From: Planctomycetaceae bacterium
Lineage (GTDB): Bacteria > Planctomycetota > Planctomycetia > Pirellulales > PNKZ01
Assembly (NCBI GenBank): GCA_016793115.1
Contig: JAEUIN010000031.1
Location: forward strand, 1 to 64,000
DNA length: 64,000 nucleotides
Direction of reading: 5' to 3'
Numbering within the stretch: the stretch's first letter is position 1; every line of letters begins with the position of its first letter. Below the pieces are notes generated by a model that was given only the letters and a program-made list of their open reading frames with translations, was not told the DNA's origin and did not search any database. The translations under genes were made by a program, and so were the position numbers. Of this stretch, positions 26,725 to 35,921 are shown piece by piece.

Positions 26725-27243
26725 ATGGCTGAGTCTCGTCCGCTGGTCGGCATCATCATGGGCAGCAAGAGCGACTGGGAATCTCTGCGCCACGCCGACG
26801 AGACGCTCGCCCAGTTCGACGTGGCTCACGAGTGCCGCGTCGTCTCCGCCCATCGCACGCCCGATGTCATGCACAAGTATGCGTCGGAGGCCGCCGGCCG
26901 GGGCCTGGAAGTCATCATCGCCGGCGCCGGCGGTGCGGCGCACTTGCCCGGCATGGTCGCGGCTCAAACCGTGTTGCCGGTCTTGGGCGTTCCGGTGCAG
27001 AGCCACGCTTTGAACGGGCTCGACTCTCTGCTCTCCATCGTGCAAATGCCCGGCGGCATCCCGGTCGGCACGCTGGCGATCGGCAAGGCCGGCGCAATCA
27101 ATGCCGCGCTCTTGGCCGTGGCGATCCTCGCCAACAGTCGGCCCGAACTGCGCAAGAAGCTTGAGGCGTTCCGCGACGAGCAGACGCGGAAAGTCGTCGC
27201 CGAGAGCGCGCTCGACGCCGCGCCGGGAGTGAACTCGAAGTGA
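26725..27243 (+). CDS. purE: N5-carboxyaminoimidazole ribonucleotide mutase
   Basis: A 172-residue enzyme that converts N5-CAIR to CAIR in purine synthesis. [11 protein letters not shown] near the N-terminus, [28 protein letters not shown] and [13 protein letters not shown] are the class I PurE signature motifs. It couples to purK by a 4-base GTGA overlap, matching the usual PurE-PurK pair. A tail of about 12 residues ([13 protein letters not shown]) extends past the conserved fold. Confidence 0.95.
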   Translation: MAESRPLVGIIMGSKSDWESLRHADETLAQFDVAHECRVVSAHRTPDVMHKYASEAAGRGLEVIIAGAGGAAHLPGMVAAQTVLPVLGVPVQSHALNGLDSLLSIVQMPGGIPVGTLAIGKAGAINAALLAVAILANSRPELRKKLEAFRDEQTRKVVAESALDAAPGVNSK

Positions 27244-28403
27244 CCCGCCGCCTTTCGATCGGTTCGCCGATTCTCCCCGGCGCCACGCTCGGCGTGCTCG
27301 GCAGCGGCCAGCTCGGCCGCATGTTCGCCATCGCCGCGCGGCGCATGGGCTATCGCGTGCATACGCTCTCGCCCGACGACGACACACCGACCGGCCAGAT
27401 CGCCGACCTCGAAATCAAGGCCGCCTACGACGATCTCGACGCGGTGCGCGAGTTCGCTCGAAACGTCGACGTCGTCACCTTTGAATTCGAAAACGTTTCC
27501 TCCGCCGCGACCGACGCCGCCGAACAGTTCGCGCCGGTCCGGCCGGCCGGCGGCGTCTTGCACACCACGCAGCATCGCTTGCGGGAAAAGACCTTTCTCA
27601 GCGCGAGCGGTTTCCCGGTCACGCCCAACGAGACGGTCCGCTCGCTCGACGAGTTGCAGGCCGCGCTCGGCCGGCTGGGCACGCCCGCCGTGCTGAAAAC
27701 GGCCGGTTGGGGCTACGACGGCAAAGGGCAATCCAAGATCGAAAGCGTCGCCCAGGCCGAAGCGGCCTGGCAAAAGCTCAACACGAGCGAAGCGATCCTC
27801 GAGGCTTGGGTGCCGTTTCGCATGGAAGTCTCCGTCGTCGCGGCCCGCGGGCTCGACGGTTCCTACGCCGACTTCGGCGTCGTCGCCAACTCCCACCGCA
27901 ACCACATTCTCGATCTCACCGTGGCTCCGGCCGACGTCTCCGAGAAGGTGCGCCGCGACGCGACCGAAATCGCGCGGGCCATTCTCGAAAAGCTCCAAGT
28001 CGTCGGCGTGCTCTGTGTCGAGTTCTTTCTGACGCACGACGACGAACTGCTCGTCAACGAACTCGCTCCGCGGCCGCACAATTCCGGACACTTTTCCTTT
28101 GACGCCTGTCTTACGAGCCAATTCGAGCAACAGCTCCGCGCCATTTGCGGCCTGCCGCTCGGGAGCACCGAACTGCTGCGCCCCGCGGCGATGAGCAATC
28201 TGCTGGGCGATCTTTGGTCGGGGGGCGAACCGAATTGGGCCGCGGCCTGCCGTTTCCCCAACGTCAAGCTGCATCTCTACGGCAAAAGCGACGCGCGTCC
28301 CGGTCGCAAGATGGGACACATCACGGCCCTGGCCGACACGCCGGCCGACGCCGCACGAGCCGCGCTCGCGGCCCGCGACGCTTTATTGCAACAAGGGCTC
28401 TAG
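27240..28403 (+). CDS. purK: 5-(carboxyamino)imidazole ribonucleotide synthase
   Basis: A 387-residue ATP-grasp enzyme that carboxylates AIR using ATP and bicarbonate. The N-terminal [20 protein letters not shown] is the PurK nucleotide-binding start, and VVTFEFENV follows. The ATP-grasp core has [15 protein letters not shown] and [15 protein letters not shown]. The GTG at 27240 overlaps the purE stop. The protein has the usual length. Confidence 0.95.
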   Translation: MTRRLSIGSPILPGATLGVLGSGQLGRMFAIAARRMGYRVHTLSPDDDTPTGQIADLEIKAAYDDLDAVREFARNVDVVTFEFENVSSAATDAAEQFAPVRPAGGVLHTTQHRLREKTFLSASGFPVTPNETVRSLDELQAALGRLGTPAVLKTAGWGYDGKGQSKIESVAQAEAAWQKLNTSEAILEAWVPFRMEVSVVAARGLDGSYADFGVVANSHRNHILDLTVAPADVSEKVRRDATEIARAILEKLQVVGVLCVEFFLTHDDELLVNELAPRPHNSGHFSFDACLTSQFEQQLRAICGLPLGSTELLRPAAMSNLLGDLWSGGEPNWAAACRFPNVKLHLYGKSDARPGRKMGHITALADTPADAARAALAARDALLQQGL

Positions 28404-28410
28404 CAAGCCT

Positions 28411-28439
28411 CTGCGATTTTTCGACTCGCAACGTATAAT
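28411..28439 (+). promoter_or_regulatory. Candidate sigma-70-like promoter before the UVR-motif gene
   Basis: A perfect TATAAT (28434-28439) lies 17 bases after a weak CTGCGA (28411-28416). It is in the 94-base gap after purK and about 59 bases before the next ATG. Confidence 0.4.
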
Positions 28440-28497
28440 GGAGCGGCGACGACACGGCGGGCGTCGCATCCAGCGCACGTCGTAGAGCGGCAGCCTC

Positions 28498-29241
28498 ATG
28501 AGACGGAAAGAAAACATCGATCACGTCCTGAAGAACTGGGAATACCAGCCCGGCGAGGTCGATGCGCGCCTCACGCGCGGCGACGACGGTCGCGAAGTCG
28601 TGCAGCTCCGCATCGACATGGGCCTGCTGCAGATGGAAGTCGACGGCCGTCCCGACGGCGCCCGTCCGCAAGGGGCCGAAACGTATTACGACTATCTTGT
28701 CGCCGCCGCGATCCAAGAAGGGGACGAATTCCGGCTCAGCGAAGAGCAATGCGGCGAAGCCGATCGCGAATTCGTGCAGTTCTATCAGCGCCGCCTCTGC
28801 TGGCTCGCGCTCCGCGAATACCAGCGGGCCGTGAAAGACGCCGATCACAGCATCGCCTTCATGGATTTCTGCACCAAGCACTCGCCGAGCGAAGAGTGGA
28901 CTTGGTCGCACGAGCAATATCGGCCGTTCATTCTGTTTCACCGCACGCAAGCCGCGGCGATGGCGGCGCTCGACGACAACGGCCCGGAAGCGGCCATCGC
29001 GCAGCTCAACGACGGCCTGGAACGGATTCGGGCGTTCTTTGAAGAACACGAGGCCGACGAAAAGTTCGAAGACGACGAACTCGTCGCCCGGTTGCGCAAT
29101 CTGCGGGAATCGGTGCGCGACCACTACCACGTCGGCCGCACGCTTGAAGAACGACTGAAAGAAGCGATCGACGGCGAACAATATGAACTCGCCGCCAAAC
29201 TCCGCGACCAAATCTCGCAACGCAAGAAGCCGGAAATCTAA
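28498..29241 (+). CDS. UVR-motif (UvrB/UvrC-type) domain protein
   Basis: A 247-residue cytoplasmic protein ending in a UVR motif, RLKEAIDGEQYELAAKLRDQI, the helical hairpin found at the UvrB C-terminus and in UvrC and ClpC-type proteins. The rest is acidic and largely helical, with a repeat-like middle (YQRRLCWLALREYQRAVKDAD) reminiscent of TPR. No nuclease or helicase motif is present, so it is not UvrB or UvrC; a protein-protein adaptor role is plausible. It follows purK by 94 bases and may have its own promoter. Confidence 0.75.
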   Translation: MRRKENIDHVLKNWEYQPGEVDARLTRGDDGREVVQLRIDMGLLQMEVDGRPDGARPQGAETYYDYLVAAAIQEGDEFRLSEEQCGEADREFVQFYQRRLCWLALREYQRAVKDADHSIAFMDFCTKHSPSEEWTWSHEQYRPFILFHRTQAAAMAALDDNGPEAAIAQLNDGLERIRAFFEEHEADEKFEDDELVARLRNLRESVRDHYHVGRTLEERLKEAIDGEQYELAAKLRDQISQRKKPEI

Positions 29242-29266
29242 GCGGCGCGGTTTTCATTCGCCGTCC

Positions 29267-29298
29267 GTCTTAACCCCCGGCACTTCATGCCGCGGGGC
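29267..29298. repeat. Hairpin repeat (GTCTTAACCCCCGG family)
   Basis: The segment GTCTTAACCCCCGGCAC and ATGCCGCGGGGC forms a stem with loop near TTC. The left end matches the elements at 3782 and 22532. It lies 26 bases after the UVR gene stop rather than over it. Confidence 0.6.
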
Positions 29299-29568
29299 AA
29301 TCGACATCGCACCGCGTCAAACGTCGGCGGCGGCAGCGACGTCGGAGCCGCTCGGCAATGACGTGCCGACACCGTAGCGAGTCGTTGATGCCGTCGCTGA
29401 CGCTCCGCGTTCCCGAGGTCGCTCGGCGCTGCAACGATCCTTTCGTAAGGCGGCCTCGTTTGCCGACGGCGCGAAGTGCCGCAGCGAAGCCGCACTGCGC
29501 GACGGCGACGTTCGACTTTGTCGATTCTGCCGATCGGCGAACGCCGGCAGCGCCTGAGGTCGCAAGGC

Positions 29569-29588
29569 TTACAAACCGGGGTTTGTAA
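29569..29588. promoter_or_regulatory. Perfect 20-bp palindrome, candidate activator site
   Basis: TTACAAACCGGGGTTTGTAA has exact 9-base arms and a 2-base centre. A further TACAAAC lies at 29597-29603. The centre is about 131 bases before the expected transcription start of the -24/-12 promoter, a usual distance for a sigma-54 activator site (inference). Confidence 0.55.
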
Positions 29589-29683
29589 CTTCGTGTACAA
29601 ACGTTCGTCGCCGGCAGCGACGCCATTGGTGAAAACACGGGAAAACAAGCCTCGGCAAGAATTCCAGAGACGTCGAAAGCGAT

Positions 29684-29699
29684 TGGCACGGCCTTCGCA
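29684..29699 (+). promoter_or_regulatory. Candidate sigma-54 (-24/-12) promoter of csrA-1
   Basis: TGGCACG (29684-29690), a 4-base spacer and TCGCA (29695-29699) match the sigma-54 consensus TGGCACG-N4-TTGCW with one mismatch. The GG at 29685-29686 and the GC at 29697-29698 have the required 10-base separation. A start near 29710 would give a leader of about 44 bases. Confidence 0.6.
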
Positions 29700-29739
29700 T
29701 TAAAGAACCAACATCCCAAACGGATGCGAAACACAAACG

Positions 29740-29745
29740 AAGGAG
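29740..29745 (+). promoter_or_regulatory. Ribosome binding site AAGGAG of csrA-1
   Basis: AAGGAG lies 8 bases before the ATG at 29754 and fixes that start. Its GGA and another GGA at 29722-29724, 20 bases upstream, are spaced as in leaders bridged by a CsrA dimer, so autoregulation is possible. Confidence 0.6.
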
Positions 29746-29753
29746 TTCGTGCG

Positions 29754-30137
29754 ATGTTGGTTCTCTCACGGAAGGTCGAACAACAAATTCAGATCGGCGA
29801 AGGCATCGTGATCACGATCCTGCAAGTGAAAGGAAACGCCGTGCGGATCGGCATCGAAGCTCCGAAAGACGTCCGTGTGCTTCGCGGCGAACTCGAACCG
29901 AAGAACGATGATCGTCCGCTCGCTCGCACCGCCGCGGTCCCCTCGATTCATAACCCCAGCGAAACCGAAGCCCGGACGTTCAGCATCGTGCGTCGCGGTC
30001 CGGAGTTCGCGTCGGTCGAACGAACGGATCGGACTCGTCCGAACGTCGAGCATGCCGAAGGGGATGAGATGGAACTGCGCCTGACGCGCCGCTCGAGCAT
30101 GTCGGCCCTGCGTGGGTTCGTGCTGCCGCGCCGCTAA
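29754..30137 (+). CDS. csrA: CsrA-like RNA-binding regulator with a long C-terminal tail
   Basis: A 127-residue protein whose first 50 residues are a complete CsrA domain: [15 protein letters not shown] at the start, [15 protein letters not shown] at its end, with the RNA-contacting L4 and R44 present. CsrA dimers bind GGA motifs in mRNA leaders and usually block translation. The tail (about 52-127) is twice the normal protein length, polar and Arg-rich, with [16 protein letters not shown] at the end; no domain is recognised there. It might alter RNA binding or recruit a partner. A second, shorter paralogue is at 39105. It converges on the lipase-like gene. Confidence 0.88.
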   Translation: MLVLSRKVEQQIQIGEGIVITILQVKGNAVRIGIEAPKDVRVLRGELEPKNDDRPLARTAAVPSIHNPSETEARTFSIVRRGPEFASVERTDRTRPNVEHAEGDEMELRLTRRSSMSALRGFVLPRR

Positions 30138-30147
30138 GCCGGACGAA

Positions 30148-32286
30148 TCAACGAGCGGCCGACTTGGTCGCTTTCGCGGCGGGCGACGTCGCGGAAATCG
30201 GGGCCGGCAAGAGCGCCGCCCCGGGCTCGAGTTCGAGTTCGGTCGGTTCCAGCGGAGCGGTCGGCAGCCGCTCCGGGCTCGGCATTTCGCCGAGCGGCGT
30301 CGGCCCGGTGAGTTCGAAGGCCCGCAACACCGGCTCGTCCTGGTAGCCTTCGATGTCCTTCAAATGCTCCAACAACACGCGGCGCACTTCGCGCACGCTT
30401 TGCGGATGACGGTGGACCGACATGTGGTCGGCCTGCACGACGATTTCGGAGGCGGCGTTCTCGAGATGCGCGCTTTCCTGCGACACGACCCCGTCGGTGC
30501 CGGCCGCGACGCGGCCCAAGAAGCCTTCTTTCGGCACCACGCCGATGATGTTGTGAAAGAGCACGCCGGAGGGGACCGGCGATTGCAACAGCACCGGCAG
30601 AATCGGCGAATCGGGAGCGAGCGAATCGATGCTCGTCTTCACCTCCAAAAGCTTGGAGTCGCGGAAGAAGTCGGGGTTTTGCTTCACCACCGTTTCGCGC
30701 GTCATCATCATCTGCGACGGCAGCTTGATCAGCTTGTTGGCGAGCCACTTCGTGGTGCTGTTGGAGAAACTGCTGCCGTGATGCGGCGTGCCGATCGTGA
30801 TGACGCGGCGAATCGATTGATTCGGCTCGAAGTAGAACGTCTTTTCGAGTTGCGCGAGCGTTTGTTCGTCGGCCTTCAAATTCTCTATCGGCTGGTCGCT
30901 TAGGATGTGCCAATAGTCGTCGCGACTTTCGACGACCTGCAGCTTGGCGACGAGCCCGCCCATGCTGTGGCCGACGAGCACCATTTGGTCGAGGGCTTTG
31001 GCCTTTTGGCCCGGATCGACGCGCTCCCGCATCGTCGCGAGTTCGTCGCGAAACTTCGTCGCCGAATTCCAGAACGGCTGCCCGGTCGGGTAGAGATAAA
31101 ACCAAAACTGGTAGCGGCTGCGGACCGTGGGCTCGCTCCGCAGATCGTTGAACATCTCCATCCAGGTGAGCGGGCTCGACCAGAGGCCGTGGATCATGAC
31201 GACGGGAATCTTCGTCGCGTCGTACGGCTCGAGCATGTAGAGGCCGGCATGATCGGACTTGTAGTCGGGTCGGAGCAGGCCGAGCGTCGCCAACTCGTCG
31301 AGCTTGAGCTCGGGATTGTTGAGGTAGTAGGCCAGGGCGGTGCTCTTGTCGCTTTCCAGCGGAACGCGCCGTCCGGCGACTTCGATGTCGGTGGCTTGCA
31401 GCGGATCGTAGAGTTCGAGCAGGACTTGCTGGGGCGCGGAGTTCGCGTCGTCGCTCGCCTGCGGCACGACGCGCAAGAAGGCGGTGACCGGGAAGCTGAG
31501 GTCCGGCGGGTAATACTTCTCGGCCGGAGGCTCCTCGCCGTGCTTTTTGCGAACGGCGATCAGCGGCACGCCGAGGCCGTACGTTTGGTAGCGATTCACG
31601 AGCCCGGCGACTTCGTAGTCGCTCACGAACTCGAAGCTGGAAAAGTCGTCGGGGTGCCAGCCCGGCGCGCGGAGAGCGATGGTGACGTCGCACTTTCGAT
31701 TGGCCGATTCGATCGTGTGCACCGCGCCGGGAACCAACTGCCCGCGCTTTTTCACGATGCGCAGCGCGCTTTCGAGCGCCGAGTTGTAGAGATCGCACGA
31801 GCCGCGGAACTGCGGGTCGTAAGGATTACGGACGGGTCCGAAACGCTCGTCGAACAGGTACATGTAGGAGTAGGCGACCGAAGTCTCATAGAAGTCGAGA
31901 GCGACCTTCTCGTTGTCGGACTCCGTCTTCTTGCCGCCGACGTAGGACAGTTCGGCGACCGTGTAAACCAGCTCGATCGACGGTTCGCGCTCTAAGATGT
32001 CTTGAAACTTGGCGACCAGTTGGTGCGGATCGCCCTTCAGGTCTTTTACGGCGTCGAAGCGACGCAAGACCTGCATCGTGCGCTCGCTCGGCTTCGGTCC
32101 GCTGCGAGCCGCGAGGCTCAACTGTTCGGAGAGCGGATTCTTCGGCGCTTCGCGGAGCTTAACGTATTGCGTCGACATGCAGCCGATGTAGACGGCGCAG
32201 ACGGCGATCGTCGCCGCAACGGACGTCCGCGGATGGGACGCAGTTCGGGCGCTGTGCCGGTTCGACGAATGCGATCCGCCGGTCAT
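30148..32286 (-). CDS. Secreted alpha/beta hydrolase, probable lipoprotein
   Basis: A 712-residue protein. The N-terminus has a hydrophobic segment (AATIAVCAVYIGC) ending in a possible lipobox Cys in YIGCMST. The hydrolase domain, about residues 340-600, has VVMIHGLWSSPLTW, the nucleophile in VLVGHSMGGLVAK (GHSMG) and VITIGTPHHGSSF, typical of PGAP1/lipase-like enzymes. A large N-terminal region of about 330 residues and a Pro/Ala-rich tail flank it. It probably acts on lipids or esters outside the cytoplasm. The ATG at 32286 precedes the hydrophobic segment; the frame stays open to 32622 without support. Confidence 0.75.
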   Translation of the reverse strand: MTGGSHSSNRHSARTASHPRTSVAATIAVCAVYIGCMSTQYVKLREAPKNPLSEQLSLAARSGPKPSERTMQVLRRFDAVKDLKGDPHQLVAKFQDILEREPSIELVYTVAELSYVGGKKTESDNEKVALDFYETSVAYSYMYLFDERFGPVRNPYDPQFRGSCDLYNSALESALRIVKKRGQLVPGAVHTIESANRKCDVTIALRAPGWHPDDFSSFEFVSDYEVAGLVNRYQTYGLGVPLIAVRKKHGEEPPAEKYYPPDLSFPVTAFLRVVPQASDDANSAPQQVLLELYDPLQATDIEVAGRRVPLESDKSTALAYYLNNPELKLDELATLGLLRPDYKSDHAGLYMLEPYDATKIPVVMIHGLWSSPLTWMEMFNDLRSEPTVRSRYQFWFYLYPTGQPFWNSATKFRDELATMRERVDPGQKAKALDQMVLVGHSMGGLVAKLQVVESRDDYWHILSDQPIENLKADEQTLAQLEKTFYFEPNQSIRRVITIGTPHHGSSFSNSTTKWLANKLIKLPSQMMMTRETVVKQNPDFFRDSKLLEVKTSIDSLAPDSPILPVLLQSPVPSGVLFHNIIGVVPKEGFLGRVAAGTDGVVSQESAHLENAASEIVVQADHMSVHRHPQSVREVRRVLLEHLKDIEGYQDEPVLRAFELTGPTPLGEMPSPERLPTAPLEPTELELEPGAALLPAPISATSPAAKATKSAAR

Positions 32287-32657
32287 CGGGTGAGAAGCGA
32301 AGCAGGGACGCGAAAGAAGTGGACGGTCGAGGTGCTGAGGCGCCGCCGCGGCTTCACGCGGCGAACGGCGCGGGAGCCGGGCGATTTTGGGAGGGCTTCG
32401 ATACTGAAAACCGGTCGCACGGTCAATCGCGCTCGGCGCGCAGAGAGGCATGCCGGCAGCGCCGCCGACCGGTTTGCGCGCGATGCGGAGCTTGCGTACG
32501 GCCCGCAAATTGCCGGGTTGCCGCCGGCAGCCGTGTCCTTTACGATGCGAACCCTTCGGCGGGCTCCTTCGCACGCCGGCGACGGTGCGCCGGCATCGTC
32601 GACTGATCGGCTCACGCCGCAAGCGAGCGCGGCGAACTTCCTTCGGCGGTCATTTCC
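32287..32657. other. Divergent gap before the MaoC gene
   Basis: This 371-base gap holds no gene I can support. A 7-bp hairpin GCCGGCG/CGCCGGC lies at 32575-32594, about 65 bases before the MaoC ATG; its role is unclear. Confidence 0.35.
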
Positions 32658-33113
32658 ATGCGCACTATTCAAGGCCTGCCGGAATTGCGGACTCTCGTCG
32701 GCACCAAACTCGGAACGAGCGATTGGCTAACGATCAGCCAAGAGCGGATCGACGCCTTCGCCGCGGCCACGGGGGACGACCAATGGATTCATACGGATCC
32801 GGTGCGCGCGGCGACGGAGAGCCCCTACAAGACGACGGTCGCCCACGGTTTTCTGACGCTTTCGCTTTGCATCCAACTTTCGCAGACGTCGTTTCACGTG
32901 GCGGACTGCCGGATGATCGTGAACTACGGATTAAACCGCGTGCGGTTCCCCTCGCCGGTCAAGAGCGGCGCGCGGGTGCGGATGCACTCGGAGTTGCTCG
33001 ACATTCGCGACGCCGCCGAAGGCGTACAGGCGACGTTCAAGCACACGATCGAAGCGGAAGGGGAACCGCGTCCGGCGTGCGTGGCGGAGTCGGTGCTGCG
33101 ACTATTTTTTTAG
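32658..33113 (+). CDS. MaoC-family enoyl-CoA hydratase-like protein
   Basis: A 151-residue single hot-dog domain. The hydratase 2 motif, with catalytic Asp and His, is visible in AATGDDQWIHTDP, followed by VAHGFLTLSL. This is the NodN/MaoC arrangement seen in (R)-specific enoyl-CoA hydratases. It probably hydrates a trans-2-enoyl-CoA in the cytoplasm; the chain length is not shown. It stands alone, with a GNAT gene 79 bases downstream. Confidence 0.88.
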   Translation: MRTIQGLPELRTLVGTKLGTSDWLTISQERIDAFAAATGDDQWIHTDPVRAATESPYKTTVAHGFLTLSLCIQLSQTSFHVADCRMIVNYGLNRVRFPSPVKSGARVRMHSELLDIRDAAEGVQATFKHTIEAEGEPRPACVAESVLRLFF

Positions 33114-33192
33114 CGCGGTTTGAGTAGGATAGATAGTTCGCACGGATTCGCTCGCTTAGTTCGAACTTCCTCGACCACGCCTACCTCAACTC

Positions 33193-33768
33193 GTGCCTCC
33201 TTCACCGCAGACGCAACTTCTGACGCCGCGACTCGTGATGCGGCCCGGCACGATCGACGACGCGCTCGTTCACTACGAGGCGGCGCGCGAGTCGATGAAC
33301 GAAGTCGGACGTTGGCTCTCCTGGTGTCACCCGGAGATGACGCTCGAAGAGAGCGAGCAATGGCTTGCGAAGTGCGAGCAAGCCTGGCGCGCCAACGACT
33401 TCTACGGTTTCTACCTGTTCGAGCGCGACGGGGGTCGCTTCGTCGGCTGCTGCACGATCAACGAAATCGACCGGTTTCGACTCCGCGCGAATCTCGGCTA
33501 CTGGATTCGCTCGAGCCGGCAGGGCTTGGGCTTCGCCACCGAAGCCGTGCCGGCCGTGGCGCAGTTCGGCTTCCAGCAAATCGGCCTGCAACGCTTGGAG
33601 ATCGTGGCGGCGGTCGGCAACGTGGCAAGCCAGCGCGTGGCCGCGAAGGTCGGGGCTCAACGGGAAGGGGTCGCCCGCAATCGACTGCGAATCCACGGCC
33701 GCCAGAGCGACGCGGCTATTTTTTCGCTGATTCCCGGCGACCTGCCGCCGACGGCAAACTCTCTGTAG
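33193..33768 (+). CDS. GNAT-family N-acetyltransferase (RimJ/RimL type)
   Basis: A 191-residue acetyltransferase. LLTPRLVMRPGTIDDA is the family's N-terminal strand, and the acetyl-CoA-binding loop is in RSSRQGLGFATEAV (Q/R-x2-G-x-G/A). The C-terminal NVASQRVAAKVGAQREG is the usual RimJ/RimL end. It starts at a GTG (33193). The acceptor could be a ribosomal protein N-terminus or another amine; the sequence does not decide. Confidence 0.85.
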   Translation: MPPSPQTQLLTPRLVMRPGTIDDALVHYEAARESMNEVGRWLSWCHPEMTLEESEQWLAKCEQAWRANDFYGFYLFERDGGRFVGCCTINEIDRFRLRANLGYWIRSSRQGLGFATEAVPAVAQFGFQQIGLQRLEIVAAVGNVASQRVAAKVGAQREGVARNRLRIHGRQSDAAIFSLIPGDLPPTANSL

Positions 33769-33906
33769 AGGCTCCGATCGAAACGCCGGAAGAGCCTATT
33801 TTCCGACAATTGCGGCGAGTTTGCTGCGAGGACAGTGCGAGGCTACAGTGAGGAGCGTCGCGCCCCGGCGAGACCTCGCACCGCCCCCATAATGCCCGGA
33901 GTCGCC

Positions 33907-34767
33907 ATGCCTCGTTCGCTCCTCGCTTGCTTCGTCGCCGAAGTGATCGGCACGTTTATCCTCGTCTTTCTTGGCTGCGGTGCGGTGCATAGCGGAGTGC
34001 TGACGGGGGGGCTTTCAGGCCTGTGGCAGGTCGGCATCGTCTGGGGAATCGCTATCATGCTGGCGGCCCACAGCATCGGCACCGTCAGCGGAGCGCACAT
34101 CAACCCGGCGATGACGATCGCCATGGCCGTTTACCGCGACTTTCCCTGGAATCGCGTGCCGGCTTATATCCTCGCGCAAGTGCTGGGGGCTTTCCTGGCC
34201 GCGGCCGCCTTGTTCGGCTTTTACCGCAGCTTTCTCGACGAGGCCGAAAAAAAGGTCGGCGCCTCGCGCGGCGACGCCCGAAGCGTCGTGACGGCGATGT
34301 GCTACGGCGAGTACTACCCAAACCCGGGGGCACTGAATTCATCGCCGCCTTCGGCTTTTGATTCCGACGCCACCGCACTCTTCGCGCGGATGTCGACGAC
34401 GCAGGCCTTTCTCGCCGAAATGCTCGCCACCGCAGTTTTAGCGTGGGTGGTATTTGCCGTGACCGATCCTCGCAACGCCGGCGGTCCGGCCGAGCGTTTC
34501 GCGCCGGTCTTCATCGGCCTCACCGTCGCCGCGCTGATTTGCGTCGTCGCACCGCTAACGCAGGCCTGCTTCAATCCGGCCCGCGATTTCGGCCCCAGGC
34601 TCTTCGCCTATTTCGCCGGCTGGGGAACGACCGCGATTCCGGGGCCCAACGGCAGCGGTTTTTTTACCGTTTACGTCCTCGCTCCGACGATCGGTGCGCT
34701 CTGCGGCGGGGCGGCTCACAAGCGGTTTAGCGTCGCGGAGACGCCTGTCATGGAGTCGTCCCGATGA
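33907..34767 (+). CDS. Aquaglyceroporin (MIP family, GlpF-like)
   Basis: A 286-residue channel with two NPA boxes, SGAHINPAMT and CFNPARDFGPR. The Asp after the second NPAR and a Trp in GIVWGI, in the position of the GlpF filter, favour glycerol or small solute transport over water only. Six membrane segments and two half-helices are visible. The long stretch between, with SRGDARSVVTAMCYGEYYPNPG, is an extended loop. GGAG sits 5 bases before the ATG at 33907, which I prefer to one at 33892. It is coupled to the transglutaminase gene by an ATGA overlap. Confidence 0.85.
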   Translation: MPRSLLACFVAEVIGTFILVFLGCGAVHSGVLTGGLSGLWQVGIVWGIAIMLAAHSIGTVSGAHINPAMTIAMAVYRDFPWNRVPAYILAQVLGAFLAAAALFGFYRSFLDEAEKKVGASRGDARSVVTAMCYGEYYPNPGALNSSPPSAFDSDATALFARMSTTQAFLAEMLATAVLAWVVFAVTDPRNAGGPAERFAPVFIGLTVAALICVVAPLTQACFNPARDFGPRLFAYFAGWGTTAIPGPNGSGFFTVYVLAPTIGALCGGAAHKRFSVAETPVMESSR

Positions 34768-35921
34768 ACTGCCGAATGTTTGCCCTCACGGCGACGATCG
34801 CAACGGCGGCTTTAGTCCGAGTTTCCGCCGGCGGCGACGATGCGCTTTCTCCCGCCCAGGATTATCAGGCGCGGCGCACCGATCCCGTGGTTTATGACAT
34901 CGACTTTTCGGTCGTCGTAACGGCTCCTTACAAAACCAAGCTGCTGCGCGTTTGGCTGCCGATTCCGCCCAGCGACTACGGCCAGGAATTCTCCGCAAGC
35001 CGCATTGAAACGTTTCCCGCCGAGGTGCGGCCCCAAATTGGTGACGAGCCGCTATACGGCAATCGATTTGCTTACTTTGAGTTTGCCAATCCGCAGGGTG
35101 GGCAGATTATTCGCCACCGCTTCCAGATGAAGGTCTGGGAACTGCATTGGAACGTCGATGAAAAACGCATCGTCATGCCGAAGTCTTGGCCGAGCACGTT
35201 CGACGTTTACCGCCGCAACGAAGAAAACGCGGTCGCGATCACCGACGGGCATCTCGCAGTCGCGCAATCGTTGAGATCCGCCGGCGGTTTTGTGAACGGC
35301 GAACTGGCCGATGTCATGGAATACACGCGCCGCACGTTCCGCTATGACCATCAAAATGCGTCGCTCCGCGGCGACAGCCGCCATTTGATTGAGCAGAAAC
35401 AAGGACACTGCAGCGATTACCATAGCTTCTGCGCCGCAGTGGGTAGGGCGATGGGATACCCGACGAGGATCACTTACGGTCTCAATACCTTCGCGAAAGC
35501 GTCACCGTCGCATTGCAAGCTGGAAGCATTTTTGCCGCCCTACGGCTGGGTGAGTTTCGATGTTTCAGAAACGCAAAAGCTGGCGACCGCGATTGAAGCC
35601 GACAATTCGCTCTCCGGCGAAGACAAGAAGAAACTTGTTGCAGAGGCCCTCAGGCGTCGCGACTCAGGGTTCCGCGACAACTGCTGGTTTCTGCAAACGC
35701 GAGGTTCCGACTATGACCTCGCCCCGCCCGCCGGCCGACGAGTGCCCGTCGTTCGGACGATTTATGCCGAAGCCGACGGCAAGCCGCTGGCCGATCCCGA
35801 TCCGTCAAATCCCCAACAGCGGGAATTCGCCTGGATGGTTGTGATGAAGATCCGCGCCGATCGCGAAGTTGAGTACCCGTTTGCGAACTATCGGAGCCTC
35901 GATTCGGAGACCGAACGCTAG
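34764..35921 (+). CDS. Secreted transglutaminase-like protein
   Basis: A 385-residue protein with a signal-like N-terminus (MNCRMFALTATIATAALVRVSA). The N-terminal region (35-150) is a beta domain. The transglutaminase core has the catalytic Cys C216 in QGHCSDYHSFCAAVG, H250 in SPSHCKLEAFL and D266 in WVSFDVSE, completing the Cys-His-Asp triad. Such proteins may act as peptidases or crosslinkers outside the cytoplasm. It shares an ATGA with the aquaporin and its end overlaps the convergent CobW gene by 4 bases. Confidence 0.83.
   Translation: MNCRMFALTATIATAALVRVSAGGDDALSPAQDYQARRTDPVVYDIDFSVVVTAPYKTKLLRVWLPIPPSDYGQEFSASRIETFPAEVRPQIGDEPLYGNRFAYFEFANPQGGQIIRHRFQMKVWELHWNVDEKRIVMPKSWPSTFDVYRRNEENAVAITDGHLAVAQSLRSAGGFVNGELADVMEYTRRTFRYDHQNASLRGDSRHLIEQKQGHCSDYHSFCAAVGRAMGYPTRITYGLNTFAKASPSHCKLEAFLPPYGWVSFDVSETQKLATAIEADNSLSGEDKKKLVAEALRRRDSGFRDNCWFLQTRGSDYDLAPPAGRRVPVVRTIYAEADGKPLADPDPSNPQQREFAWMVVMKIRADREVEYPFANYRSLDSETER

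Larger units (their letters stand above)
29242..29753. other. Intergenic region with the csrA-1 control sites
   Basis: This 512-base gap contains the hairpin repeat at 29267, the palindrome at 29569, the -24/-12 promoter at 29684 and the csrA-1 ribosome site. Short frames in it are not convincing genes. Confidence 0.5.
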
